DNA of 64,000 nt from Palsa-461 sp963768185. Its GTDB lineage: Bacteria > Actinomycetota > Acidimicrobiia > Acidimicrobiales > RAAP-2. This document shows positions 16,969 to 26,495 of this stretch, one piece after another. Every line of letters begins with the position of its first letter. The first letter of the stretch is position 1. A model generated the notes under the pieces. It did no database searches. It saw only the letters and a list, made by a program, of their open reading frames with translations, and had not been told where the DNA came from. The DNA lies in the NCBI GenBank assembly GCA_963768185.1, contig CAVYGS010000005.1, positions 62,001 through 126,000 on the forward strand. The letters are read 5' to 3'. A program made the translations under genes and the position numbers.

Positions 16969-18240
16969 TCAGAGATCAAGCTGAGACATGGGCACCGCTT
17001 CCAATGACTCCGACACGGACGGTTCATAGCGGGGAACGGCAAAGCGGATGACGAGGGCACCACCCGCTAGTCCCACCATCAATAGGCCCATAGGTATCGC
17101 ATCGTGATTTCCGGCGAGGCCCACAACCGGTGCCACAGCGGCCGCGAATAAAAACTGGCAGCTCCCGAGAAGTGCCGATGCTGCACCGGCGGAGCTCGCG
17201 TGGTTTTGCATTCTCCCCCGCTAGTGCCATTGCGTTGGGACTCACGAAACCCAAACCGAACAGAAGCATGAACAGGGGTGGCAGAACGGCGGAAAGCCCC
17301 AACCAGTGTGTACTGGCGGCGCCCAAAAAGATGGTCGCTCCAAAGGCCATGACGATCAGGCCAAATGTGAGGAGCGATCGACTCCCCAACCGGCGGACCA
17401 AATGACCGTTGATCTGAGCACCTAGTACCAGTCCAACAGCGTTCATGGCAAACACCAGCCCGAAAATCTGAGGAGACAGCCCATAGATATTTTGAAGGAC
17501 AAACGGAGACCCAGCGATGTAAGCGAAAATTGCACCAAAACCGAGGGTGGAGACCAACATATAGCCCACAAACGAACGGTCAGATGACACGATCGCGAGG
17601 ATATGCATGGTCGATCTCAAGCCGCCCGCCCGGCGTCGCTCTGGTGGAAGCGTTTCGGGAGTTTTGAAAAGTGCCGTCACCAACAGCACCGATGCGATCA
17701 GCGCGAGGGCCAGAAATATTCCACGCCATGAGGTGAACTGAAGGATTTCGGCTCCAATCTGTGGCGCCAAAATAGGTCCGACACCGGTGACGAGCATCAG
17801 GGTAGAAAAGAACGCGCTGCCGTCACGCCCTCAAAGAGGTCGCGCACGATGGCGCGAGCAATCACGATTCCTGCGGCACCACCGATTCCCTCAACGAATC
17901 GCAGCCCGTCCAGAACGTATACGTTTGACACAAAAATGCATGCTGCTGACGAAAGGATGAATGCGCCGATGCCGGCAAGCAGCGGACGACGACGACCCAC
18001 TTGGTCGCTGAACGGTCCAAGCACGAGCTGTCCCACCGCAATCCCGATCAGGCATGCCGTGAGGGTTAGCTGGACAGCTGACGCGCTCGCATGAAGATCT
18101 CGACTGATCCGCGGTAGCGACGGAAGGTACATATCGATACACAACGGCCCGAAGATGGACAACCCACCGATGATGAGAACTAAGCGCCATCCTCGCGGTA
18201 CGGATCGATGAATGTCCTGGGTGCGGACTGATGTGACCAT
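16969..18240 (-). pseudogene. Bcr/CflA-family MFS drug-efflux protein, two frameshifts
   Basis: Three pieces make a complete 12-helix drug:H+ antiporter. The N-terminal part (about 17800-18240) has GGLSIFGPLCIDMYLPSLPRI (helix 1 with the family's D-M-Y-L-P) and the motif A loop GPFSDQVGRRRPLL. The middle (17210-17797) starts with VTGVGPILAPQIGAEI (motif C) and SWRGIFLALA. The last part (16969-17211) holds the final helices. The first and last pieces share a frame. Start at the ATG at 18240 is a best guess. Substrates in the family are chloramphenicol, bicyclomycin and similar drugs. The frame breaks, near 17205 and 17800, inactivate it if real. Confidence 0.78.
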
Positions 18241-18467
18241 CTGTGATAACTGAAGCGACCGATCGGAAGCTTGCCCAGGTCTGTGATCAACGCCTTCCGA
18301 TTCCACTGAGTGTCAAGTTACCTGGCTGATGGAAGTTGACTTCCAACTCCTAGAACGTCCTAGCCGTGATTACGGGTTACAACTCGATCCGGCCGTGCTC
18401 ATGCAGAGCCATCACGATCAACATCCGAACGGCCTAACCGACCTGGCTCTGACTAGGGCTTTCAGGG

Positions 18468-18540
18468 TGGGCCGTAGAGGACTCGAACCTCTGACCCCTT
18501 GCGCGTCATGCAAGTGCGCTACCAGCTGCGCCAACGGCCC
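18468..18540 (-). tRNA. tRNA-Val (anticodon GAC)
   Basis: A complete cloverleaf on the minus strand. The 7-bp acceptor is GGGCCGT/ACGGCCC; the D-arm is GCGC-AGCTGGTA-GCGC. The anticodon stem CTTGC/GCAAG has loop ATGACGC, giving GAC. The T-arm is AGAGG-TTCGAGT-CCTCT and the discriminator is A. CCA is not encoded. Its 3' side is repeated at 12467-12508 and 8623-8662, marking it as the intact end of an integration hotspot. Confidence 0.95.
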
Positions 18541-18584
18541 CGAAGGGTTCAGCCTATCGCCGCCTTGAGAACCGCTCCTTCGCC

Positions 18585-20156
18585 TCAGGTGGCCCCTTCG
18601 GCAACCGTCGGTCGTTCGGCCGACGCCTCCGCTGGTTCGGCGCCGTCGGAAGCGTAGTGAACGCCGCGGCGCAGCCCGATCAGGGCCGCCAAGAATGCGA
18701 TGGCCATCGCGCCGGCCATCACGTAGAGGACGTTGTGGGTCGCGAACGCCACGGCGTCATGGGCGAACGTGAGGGATTGGGACGAGCTCGAACCCTTGGC
18801 CGAGCTCGCGACCTGGCTCTGACTCGCCGTCTTGGCGATGGCGGCGGCCTTCGCCTGCGACAGGTGCGCCTTGTGCACGAGTTCGGAGGTCAGCCTCGTG
18901 GCGATGCCTGAGGTGAAGAGGGTCCCCAGTGCCGCCAGGCCGACGCTGCCGCCGAAGTTCCTGGTCGTCTGGGTCACCCCGGTCGCTTCGCCGTAGGACG
19001 CCCGGCCGGCCTGGTTCAGCGCGTCGGTGTTGGCCGGCCCGACCATCAGGCCGAGCCCCACGCCCGCCACGACGATTGCGTACCACTGTTTGCTGTAGCT
19101 GAGCGTCTCGACCCGATTCGCCCACACCACGAGGCCAACGATGGCGATGGCGCAGCCGAGGACCACCACCGTCTTGGCCCCGCGGCGGTCGAGCACCCGG
19201 CCGCCGATCTGGACGCCGGGAGCGAAGCCGGCGAAGAACGTGAGCAGGAAGAGGCCGGCCTTGTTCGGCCCGTCGCCGAGGGCGTACTGCGCGTAGACGC
19301 TGGCAAAGAAGAAGACCGGCAGGAAGCACGCCATCGCGAAGAACAAGACGATGTTCTCGACGAGGAACGCCCGGATCGCGAACATCCGCACTTGCACGAG
19401 CGGCTGTTGGATGCCGAGCTCGGCGAAGCCGAAGACGACGAGCAGTACGACGCCGATGACGATCGTCCCAATCGTGGCCGGGTTCCCCCAGCCCCAGACC
19501 TGGGACTGCTGCAGCCCGAACACCCCGAGTCCGACTCCGAGCACCGCCAGGGCAAGCCCGCGATAGTCGACGGTCCCCGGTCGAGTCACGCTCTTGGGCC
19601 GGGATCGGGCGGTGAGGATGAGGGCCAGGATCGCCACTGGGACGTTGACCCAGAAGATCGAGCGCCACGTCCATTGGCTGAGCACGCCGCCCAGGATCGG
19701 GCCAACCGCGGTGAGCCCGCCGGCGACGCCAAAGAAGATGGCGAGCGCGCGGCCACGCTCTTGCACCTCGTAGGCGCTGGCGACGATGGCGAGCGCTGCC
19801 GGGTACATGAGGGCGGCGCCGAGGCCTTGAATGACGCGGAATGTGACGATCCAGGCCTCGGCCGCCCCATTCGCCGGCGTGAGCCCACACATGATGGAGG
19901 CGCTCGCGAAGACGACGACGCCGATCACGACCATCTTGGCGTGGCCCACCGTGTCGGCGAGCCTCCCGCCGAACGCGAAGAACGCAGCAAGGGACAACAG
20001 GTACGCGTTCACGACCCACTGCACACCGACGGTGCTGAGATGCAGCTCCCGTTGGATCTTCGGGACCGCGATGGACACGATCGTCTGATCGATGAAGGTC
20101 ATCGCGACGGCCAAGATCATCGCGGCGAGCACGATTCGCTTCTTCGGGGTGTCCAT
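18585..20156 (-). CDS. DHA2-family (EmrB/QacA) MFS transporter
   Basis: A 523-residue, 14-helix drug:H+ antiporter. The first helix has MTFIDQTIVSIAVPKIQREL, with the family's D-x-T-I-V-N/S-x-A-L-P. The motif A loop is GRLADTVGHAKMVV. The motif C region is GVAGGLTAVGPILGGVLSQ with WRSIFWVNVP, diagnostic of DHA2. The start is the ATG at 20156 with AGGA upstream; a TTG six bases earlier is also open. It would export hydrophobic compounds from the membrane. It follows the alcohol dehydrogenase gene on the same strand after about 80 bases, so the two may be cotranscribed. Confidence 0.92.
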   Translation of the reverse strand: MDTPKKRIVLAAMILAVAMTFIDQTIVSIAVPKIQRELHLSTVGVQWVVNAYLLSLAAFFAFGGRLADTVGHAKMVVIGVVVFASASIMCGLTPANGAAEAWIVTFRVIQGLGAALMYPAALAIVASAYEVQERGRALAIFFGVAGGLTAVGPILGGVLSQWTWRSIFWVNVPVAILALILTARSRPKSVTRPGTVDYRGLALAVLGVGLGVFGLQQSQVWGWGNPATIGTIVIGVVLLVVFGFAELGIQQPLVQVRMFAIRAFLVENIVLFFAMACFLPVFFFASVYAQYALGDGPNKAGLFLLTFFAGFAPGVQIGGRVLDRRGAKTVVVLGCAIAIVGLVVWANRVETLSYSKQWYAIVVAGVGLGLMVGPANTDALNQAGRASYGEATGVTQTTRNFGGSVGLAALGTLFTSGIATRLTSELVHKAHLSQAKAAAIAKTASQSQVASSAKGSSSSQSLTFAHDAVAFATHNVLYVMAGAMAIAFLAALIGLRRGVHYASDGAEPAEASAERPTVAEGAT

Positions 20157-20239
20157 CAGCAAATCCTCGTCGGCGGGGACGGCGGCACACCATCATGCCC
20201 GGTGAGTGGGACCCGTTGACAAGGTCCAGGTGGTGCCGC

Positions 20240-21253
20240 TCAAACCGGTGGGCGGTCCATCTCGAGCACCGCGGCGCCGACCACGCGGCCACCGGCCAGA
20301 TCGGCGAGGGCGACGTCGGCCCGCTCGAGCGGGTAGGGCGTCGTGGTCGCCACGACCCCGAGGCGGGGCGCGAGCCGCAAGAACTCCTCGCCGTCGGCTC
20401 GGGTGTTCGCAGTGACGCTCCGCACGCTGCGCTCCTCGAAGAGGTGCCGTGCGTAGTTCAGCGGCGGGATGTCGCTCAGGTGGATCCCGGCGATGGCCAG
20501 CGTGCCGCCCCGGTCGAGCGCCGCCAGTGCCGAGGGGACGAGATCGCCCACCGGCGCGAACAGCACCACCCCATCCAACGGCTCGGGGGGTCGCTCGGCG
20601 GCTTCGCCGACCCAGGTCGCCCCGAGTGAGACGGCGAGCTTCCGGGCCTCGGTCGATCGGGTCACCACGTACAGCTCGGCACCCTCGGCCAGCGCGACCT
20701 GCGCCGCGAGGTGCGCCGACCCGCCGAACCCGTAGATGCCGAGCCGCCCGCCTGGCGGCACACCGGCCGCCCGCAGCGCCCGGTAGCCGACAATTCCCGC
20801 ACACAGCATGGGCGCCGCCTGTTCGTTGGCGAGATCGTCGGGCAACCGGTAGGCGAAGCGCTCGTCGGCCACCGCCGCCTCCGCGTAGCCCCCGTCGTGG
20901 TCCCAGCCGGTGAACGTGGCGTTTGGGCACAGGTTCTCGGCGCCGCGGCGACAGAAGCGGCAGGCGCCACAGGTCGTGGCGAGCCAGGCGAGGCCCACCC
21001 GATCACCGAGTGCGAATCGATCCGCGCCCTCCCCGCGCGCCTCGACCACGCCGACGACCTCGTGACCGGGGACCACGCGTGCTCGGTGGACGGGCAGGTC
21101 ACCCTCGGCGATATGGAGGTCGGTCCGGCACACGCCGCAGGCGAGCACGCGCACCCGGATCTGGCCCGGACCCGGTTCGGGGACGTCGAGCTCAACGAGC
21201 TGCATCGGGTGGTCACCGATCGGAGCGGGCCAGACGATCTGCCACGCCTGCAC
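20240..21253 (-). CDS. zinc-dependent alcohol dehydrogenase (MDR family)
   Basis: About 337 residues from the GTG at 21253; longer upstream starts add unrelated sequence. Catalytic zinc ligands are the C of LACGVCRTDLH, the H of VPGHEVVGVVE and a distal Cys (NEQAAPMLCAG). Structural zinc cysteines are in TTCGACRFCRRGAENLC. The Rossmann loop is IYGFGGSAHLAAQVA. The pattern is closest to AdhP/AdhA-like NAD-dependent dehydrogenases acting on alcohols or aldehydes. Its start overlaps the end of the Erm-like gene by 41 bases, implying coupling. Confidence 0.9.
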   Translation of the reverse strand: MQAWQIVWPAPIGDHPMQLVELDVPEPGPGQIRVRVLACGVCRTDLHIAEGDLPVHRARVVPGHEVVGVVEARGEGADRFALGDRVGLAWLATTCGACRFCRRGAENLCPNATFTGWDHDGGYAEAAVADERFAYRLPDDLANEQAAPMLCAGIVGYRALRAAGVPPGGRLGIYGFGGSAHLAAQVALAEGAELYVVTRSTEARKLAVSLGATWVGEAAERPPEPLDGVVLFAPVGDLVPSALAALDRGGTLAIAGIHLSDIPPLNYARHLFEERSVRSVTANTRADGEEFLRLAPRLGVVATTTPYPLERADVALADLAGGRVVGAAVLEMDRPPV

Positions 21254-21860
21254 GCCCCATCGTGGCACCTCGCGACACGGCGCCCGTTCCCGCAGTATGC
21301 GCCCTCCAACCCGGGGCGGGCAGGGACCGTCGGATCCGGAGCACCACCGCGTCACGCTCGATAGGCGGGTGGAACGCGCCCCGCGGGACGCGGTATCCCG
21401 TCGTCATCTCGAACGTGGCCCGCCAACGCCACGCGCCGTCGACCCCGCCCTGGCTCCAGCGCCTCGCGACGTGGCGCGGGACCACGATGTCGGCGGCCAC
21501 GAGGCACGACCCCGGGGCGACCAGTCGACGGATGACCGCCATCGACGCAGCGAATGGCGGGTTGGCGACGACGCTGAAGGGTCGACGGGGCAGCCGCAGG
21601 TCGCAGACGTCGGCGGTGACGACGCGCGTGCTCGTCCCGGCGAACCGCCGGCGCAGCTGGCTGACCCGGTCGGGGTGCAGCTCGAACGCGATGACGCGCG
21701 CGCCTACCGCGAGCAGGGCATCGCAAAGCACGCCGTCGCCGGCGCCGACATCAAGGACGAGATCGCCTGGCCCGATCGCCGCCGCGGCGACGATGCGGGT
21801 GGCCCAGCGTCTATCGAGCCGATGCCATCCCCAGCGCCGCGGGGCGGAGGCCCCGCGCAC
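21213..21860 (-). CDS. Erm/KsgA-type rRNA adenine N6-methyltransferase
   Basis: A 215-residue SAM-dependent enzyme. It has motif I LVLDVGAGDGVL, the acidic motif II strand VIAFELHPDR, VVTADVCDL, and the adenine-methylase motif IV NPPFAAS. This order is that of Erm/KsgA rRNA dimethyltransferases. The C-terminal helical domain is short, as in the mycobacterial Erm(37) type, rather than the usual 240-290 residues. GTG start at 21860; there are alternatives. If active it could methylate 23S A2058 and give macrolide resistance, which would match the efflux gene in the same run; this is inference. Confidence 0.78.
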   Translation of the reverse strand: MRGASAPRRWGWHRLDRRWATRIVAAAAIGPGDLVLDVGAGDGVLCDALLAVGARVIAFELHPDRVSQLRRRFAGTSTRVVTADVCDLRLPRRPFSVVANPPFAASMAVIRRLVAPGSCLVAADIVVPRHVARRWSQGGVDGAWRWRATFEMTTGYRVPRGAFHPPIERDAVVLRIRRSLPAPGWRAHTAGTGAVSRGATMGRAGVADRLARSDR

Positions 21861-21878
21861 GGAACATGACCATGGTCA

Positions 21879-22521
21879 TCATCTGCTCGATGCTACCGGG
21901 GCGGCCGCGCAGTGTGGGGAGGCGGAACGGACCGCGGCGATAAGCACGCGGGTCGACATCGACGCGATGTCGTCCACCGTGCGCCCGAAGTCGTGCACCA
22001 GCTCGCGGGTCGTGAAGGTCGAGAGGTGGATGGCGAAGAGGTCGACCAGCCAGGCCGGGGGCCGCGACCGGTTGCCGGCCAGCCGCCAGGCACCCCTCGT
22101 CACGACGTTCACGAAGCGGGTGCGGCCGGCCAGCCGCTCGGCGGCCACGTCCCCCAGCTCGCCGGTCAGTGTGTAGCCGATGGCCATCATCTCCCAGTAG
22201 GCGCGGCCGAGCGCCGCGTTGACCCGGTGCACCTCCAAGAGCAGTGCGGGGAGCCAGGACTCGAGGGTCGCGTCGTCGGCCGGGCGCGGGAGCGTTTCGC
22301 TGTAGTGCAGGAGCTGGCTGCGCAGCGCCGTGGCGATCATGTGGTCGCGGGTGCCGTAGTGGCGGAAGACGGTGCGGATGCTCACGCCGGCCTCTCCCGC
22401 CACTTCCTCGACGGTGGCCCCGATGCCCTTGTCGGCGAGCACGCGTCCGCGCCGCCCGCTCGATGCGGTCCCGGGCGACTTGGCGCTGCTCGTGGAGGAG
22501 CGAGACCCCGCTCGACGTCAC
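21879..22521 (-). CDS. TetR-family regulator, possible frameshift near N-terminus
   Basis: The helix-turn-helix is clear: GATVEEVAGEAGVSIRTVFRHYGTRDHMI, followed by an all-helical ligand domain. The open frame starts at about 22442 (VLADKGIG), but the helix that should precede it (SLLHEQRQVARDRIERAA) is present in another frame from the GTG at 22521. One base is therefore lost or gained near 22445. The gene is divergent from the catabolic run starting at 22655, with a palindrome between them, so it probably represses that operon and responds to an acyl-CoA or the substrate. Confidence 0.8.
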
Positions 22522-22551
22522 GCGACCCACGCTATCGGCCTTGCGACCTTG

Positions 22552-22582
22552 TTGACAGCCAGGTTGTCACGGTACAGTGACA
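22552..22582 (+). promoter_or_regulatory. promoter and TetR-type operator
   Basis: A TTGACA -35 (22552-22557) and a TACAGT -10-like box (22573-22578) overlap the inverted repeat TGTCAC-GGTACA-GTGACA (22565-22582), a near-perfect 18-base palindrome. It sits between the divergent TetR gene and the thiolase gene, the usual place for an autoregulatory TetR operator. The spacing between the boxes is short (15). Confidence 0.55.
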
Positions 22583-22654
22583 TTCCCCCTGGGGCGCGGT
22601 CGCATGCGCCAGAGCGAGGCGGAGGATGGGGCGAGGGACAAGGAAGACCAGCGC

Positions 22655-23840
22655 GTGAGCGCGTCGAGCCTGCGAGGCGCGTCGGCAATCGTCGGCGTCG
22701 CCGATGACGCCTCCCCCACCGGCCAGCTGGAGCTCAGCGGTCGCGCGCTCGAGGCCGCCATGATCGAACAGGCCCTGAGCGACGCCGGTCTCAGCATCCG
22801 CGACGTAGACGGGGTCTGCCACGCCGGCTCCTCCATGCAGCTGGCCGAATACCTGGGCGTCCACCCGCGCTTCACCGAGTCGACCATGACGGGAGGATCG
22901 AGCTTCGAGGTCCACGTCGAGCACGCCGCGGCGGCCATCGCCGCCGGGCTCGCCGAGGTGGTCATCAGCGTCTACGCCTCGACGCCGCGCGGGGATCGTG
23001 CCCGTGCAGGCGGTGGTGGCGTTCCCCGCGGCGGCCCGCCACCGGGGATGGGCCCCAACCCGATGCTCGAGTGGGAGATGCCCTCGGGCAACCGCCTCCC
23101 CATGGGCGCCTACGCCCTGGCCGCGACCCGCCACATGGCCATGTACGGCACCACGTCCGAGCAGCTGGCCCAGATCGCCGTGTCGACCCGGCAGTGGGCG
23201 ACCATGAACCCCAAGGCCCGCTACCAGGATCCCATCACGATCGACGACGTGCTCCACTCGCCGATGCAGACGAGCCCGTTGCACCTGCTCGACTGCTGCC
23301 TCGTGACCGACGGGGCCGGCGCCTTCGTGATGACGAACGCCGAGCGGGCCCAGGGCCTCGCCAAGGCCCCGGCCTACGTGCTCGGGGTGGGGACCTGCCA
23401 CGACCACTCGATGATCTCCCAGATGCCCGACCTGGCCACCACCGCCGGCACGATCTCGGGTCCGGCCGCCTTCTCGATGGCCGGCATCAACCCAGCCGAC
23501 GTGGACGTGCTCATGGGCTACGACAGCTTCACCATCACCGCGCTCTTGCACCTGGAGGACCTCGGCTTCTGCAAGAAGGGCGAGGGCGGCGCGTTCGCCG
23601 AGGACGGCAAGCTCGGGCCGGGGGGCAGCCTGCCGATGAACACCAACGGCGGCGGGCTGTCCTACACGCACCCCGGCATGTACGGGATGTTCCTCCTCGT
23701 CGAGGCGGTGCGCCAGCTGCGCGGCGAGTGCGGGCCCGCGCCAGGTGCCGGACGCCGAGATCGCCGTGGCGCACGGATCGGGCGGCGTGCTCTCGTGCAT
23801 GTCGACCGTCGTGCTCGGGACCGAGGCGGCGCTGTCGTGA
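22655..23840 (+). CDS. thiolase / SCP-x-like acetyl-CoA acyltransferase, one frameshift
   Basis: A lipid-transfer-protein type thiolase. Start at GTG 22655 after AAGGAAGA. It shows ASAIVGVADD, then LSIRDVDGVCHAG, TGGSSFEVHVEHAAAAIAAG, and TPADGAGAFVMT-type CLVTDGAGAFVMTNAERA, and GPGGSLPMNTNGGGLSYTHPGMYG. The C-terminal AHGSGGVLSCMSTVVLG carries the catalytic region but is in a different frame after about 23745, so one base is missing or extra. These enzymes split beta-keto acyl-CoA side chains and usually work with an adjacent DUF35 OB-fold protein, as here. Confidence 0.85.
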
Positions 23841-24260
23841 GCGCCCCGGCCGGACGCCGCATGGAGCCACCGGTCAGCCCGGTCTCCGAACCCTTCTGGT
23901 CGGCGACGCCGCGAGCGCCGGCTCGTCGTCCAGTGGTGCCTCGACTGCGACAAGGCCGTCTTCTACCCACGCGACAACTGCCCGCTGTGCCTCGGGAGCA
24001 ACCTCGAGTGGCGCGACTGTGCCGGGGAGGGCTCGCTCTACAGCTTCACCGTCAACCACCTCTCCCCCAACCCGACGGGTGCCGACGGCCCGTTCCCCGT
24101 GGCGATCGTCGAGCTGGCCGAGGGGTTCCGCATGATGTCCAACGTCATCAACTGCCCACCAGACGAGCTCGAGGTCGACATGGCCCTCCGGGTCGCCTGG
24201 GAGGAGTTGAGCGACGGCCGCCACTACCCGGTGTTCGAGCCCCGAGGAGGCACCGCGTGA
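23837..24260 (+). CDS. DUF35 Zn-ribbon/OB-fold acyl-CoA-associated protein, one frameshift
   Basis: The GTG overlaps the thiolase stop (GTGA). After a short N-terminus (SPVSEPFW) the frame changes near 23905. It continues with RRLVVQWCLDCDKAVFYPR and NCPLCLGSNLEWRDCAGEG, a C-x2-C…C-x2-C rubredoxin-like zinc ribbon, then an OB-fold (SLYSFTVNHLSPN…GPFPVAIVELAEGFRMMSNV). DUF35 proteins form complexes with SCP-x thiolases or act as hydratase/aldolase partners in steroid side-chain degradation. The stop overlaps the next GTG. Confidence 0.82.
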
Positions 24261-25518
24261 CCACCACGATGGAGATCGACCTCGGCCCCAAGGCCAGCGC
24301 GTTCCGCGACGAGCTGCGCCAGTGGCTGGAGGCCAACCAGCCCGAGCCGACCGCCGAGGCCCCGCCCGAGGCGGCCGAGGCCCCGCGGCGCGGTCGGGGC
24401 GGCGCCATGGCGAGGGCCCGGCGTGGCGCCACTGGGCCGAGAAGCTGTACGAGGGCCGCTACCTCTGCGTGTCGTGGCCCGAGGAGTTCGGCGGCCGGGG
24501 CCTGGGCGGCATCGAGGTCGCGGTCATGAACGAGGAGTTCGCCCGCGCCGGCGTGCCTCGGGTGACCCGGGGCATGGGCGAGTGGCTGGTCGGTCCGTCG
24601 ATCATCGTGTGGGGCACCGACGAGCAGAAGGCCTACTTCCTGCCGCGCATCATCGACGGGACCGACCGGTACTGCCAGGGGTTCTCCGAGCCCGACGCGG
24701 GCTCGGACCTGGCCGGGTTGCAGACCCGCGGGGTGGTCGACGGCGACGAGATCGTCATCACCGGCCAGAAGGTGTGGACCTCGGGCGCGCAGATGGCCAC
24801 CATGATGTTCTGCCTCTGCCGGACCAACCCCGACGTCCCCAAGCACCAGGGCATCAGCTACGTCCTCGTCCCCATGAAGAGGGAGGACGGCTCCTCCAAC
24901 GGCTTCGAGCTGCGCCCCCATCAAGCAGCTCAACGGTGCCGCGGGCTTCACCGCAGACCTTCATCAACGAGGCCCGGGCGCCGCTGTTCAACGTGATCGC
25001 CGGGCTCAACAACGGCTGGCGGGTCACCATGACCACGCTCGGCAACGAGCGCGGCGGCAACGCCACCACCCAGCACGTCCAGTACACGCGCCAGTTCTGG
25101 GACGCCCTCGACATGGTGCGGTCCCGAGGCCGGCCAGGACGACCCGCTCGTCCGCCAGCAGCTGGCCTGGGCCTACACCCGGACCGAGATCATGCGGTTC
25201 CAGGGCCTGCGGCTCCTCTCCGAGGTGGTGGCCAAGAAGGAACCGGGCCCGGCGTCCTCGATCAACAAGATGTTCTGGTCCGAGTACGCCCAGCGCTTCG
25301 CCGAGATCCTCATGAACATCCGGGGGGCCGACGCCATGGTCATGGGTCCCCAGGTCCCCGACCAGTACCGACCGGACCGCTGGCAGTCCGACTTCCTGTC
25401 CACCCGGTCGGTGACCATCTGGGGCGGCACGGCCCAGGTCCAGAGGAATATCGTCGGCGAGCGGGTGCTCGGGCTGCCCAAGGACCCCTCGAACGAGGAC
25501 GACCGCCCGGCGCGCTGA
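24257..25518 (+). CDS. acyl-CoA dehydrogenase, at least three frameshifts
   Basis: Starts GTG at 24257 overlapping the DUF35 stop. Pieces in three frames give one FadE-type protein. The N-terminal helices are ASAFRDELRQWLEANQP; then come WPEEFGGRGLGGIEVAVMNEEFARAG and YCQGFSEPDAGSDLAGLQTRG (FAD/substrate loop). These are followed by VITGQKVWTSGAQMATMMF, VIAGLNNGWRVTMTTLGNERGG in a second frame, and TIWGGTAQVQRNIVGERVLGLPK at the end. It would oxidise an acyl-CoA to the 2-enoyl-CoA in the membrane-associated beta-oxidation route. Breaks lie near 24415, 24920 and 25125. Confidence 0.83.
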
Positions 25519-25569
25519 GTCGCCGGGCCCGCGATCGCATCGGAGCGCAATCACCAGGAGGTGTGGTCA

Positions 25570-26495
25570 ATGGCCGGTATCTGTGAGGGACGGATCGTCA
25601 TCGTCACGGGGGCGGGGCGGGGCATAGGGCGGGGTCACACGCTCGAGTTCGCGGCCCAGGGCGCCAAGGTGGTCGTGAACGACCTCGGGGCGCTGGTCGA
25701 CGGGACCGGCGCCGACGCCGGGCCGGCCAACGAGGTGGTGGCCGCGATCAAGGACATGGGCGGCGAGGCCATCGCCAACGGCGAGGACGTCAGCGACTTC
25801 GAGGGTGCCAAGCGGCTCGTCGACACCGCCATCGAGACCTTCGGGGGCCTCGACGTGCTGGTCAACAACGCCGGGATCCTCCGGGACCGCATGCTCATCA
25901 ACATGACCCCCGAGGAATGGGACGCGGTGATCCGGGTCCATCTGCGGGGCACCTACGCGCCGGCGCACCACGCCGCGGTGTACTGGCGGGAGCGGGCCAA
26001 GGCCGGCGAGACCAACGACGCCCGCATCATCAACACGTCCTCGTCTTCGGGCATCTACGGCAACCCGGGCCAGGCCAACTACGGGGCCGCCAAGGCCGGC
26101 ATCGCCGCGTTCACCATCATCACGGCACTCGAGCTTGGCCGCTACGGGGTGACGGTCAACGCGATCGCGCCGGGCGCGCTCGACCCGGATGACCGAGGGC
26201 CTGCGGCCCGACCGCGAACAGCCCAAGCCCGAGGAGTTCGACGCCGCGCTCCCCGGACAACGTCGCGCCCCTGGTGGTCTGGCTCGGCTCGAGCCAGTCG
26301 GCGGGGATCACCGGGCGCGTGTTCAACGTGGCCGGCGGCTCGATCTCGGTCGCCGAGGGCTGGAGCCCGGGCCCGGCCGTCGACAAGGGCGACCGCTGGG
26401 ACCCCGCCGAGCTCGGTGGCGTGATCCCCGACCTCGTGGCGAAGGCCGCCCCGAACGAGGTCGAGCGCCGGCGGGCCGCCCGCGCCGCTTCGTGA
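25570..26495 (+). CDS. SDR-family hydroxyacyl-CoA dehydrogenase-like protein, one frameshift
   Basis: A strong AGGAGGT precedes the ATG at 25570. The N-terminus has the Rossmann motif VTGAGRGIGRGHTLEFA, VNDLGALVDGTG and DVLVNNAGILRDRMLINM, a pattern close to the dehydrogenase domain of peroxisomal-type multifunctional enzyme 2. The active site is NTSSSSGIYGNPGQANYGAAKAG (Ser, Tyr, Lys). After about 26180 the frame changes and the C-terminus reads NVAPLVVWLGSSQSAGITGRVFNVAGG. It likely oxidises 3-hydroxyacyl-CoA. Its stop overlaps the GTG of the next gene. Confidence 0.85.

Noticed and set aside
16518..17051. 177-codon plus-strand frame
   Set aside because: Overlaps the MFS 3' end and small minus-strand genes; composition is not protein-like.
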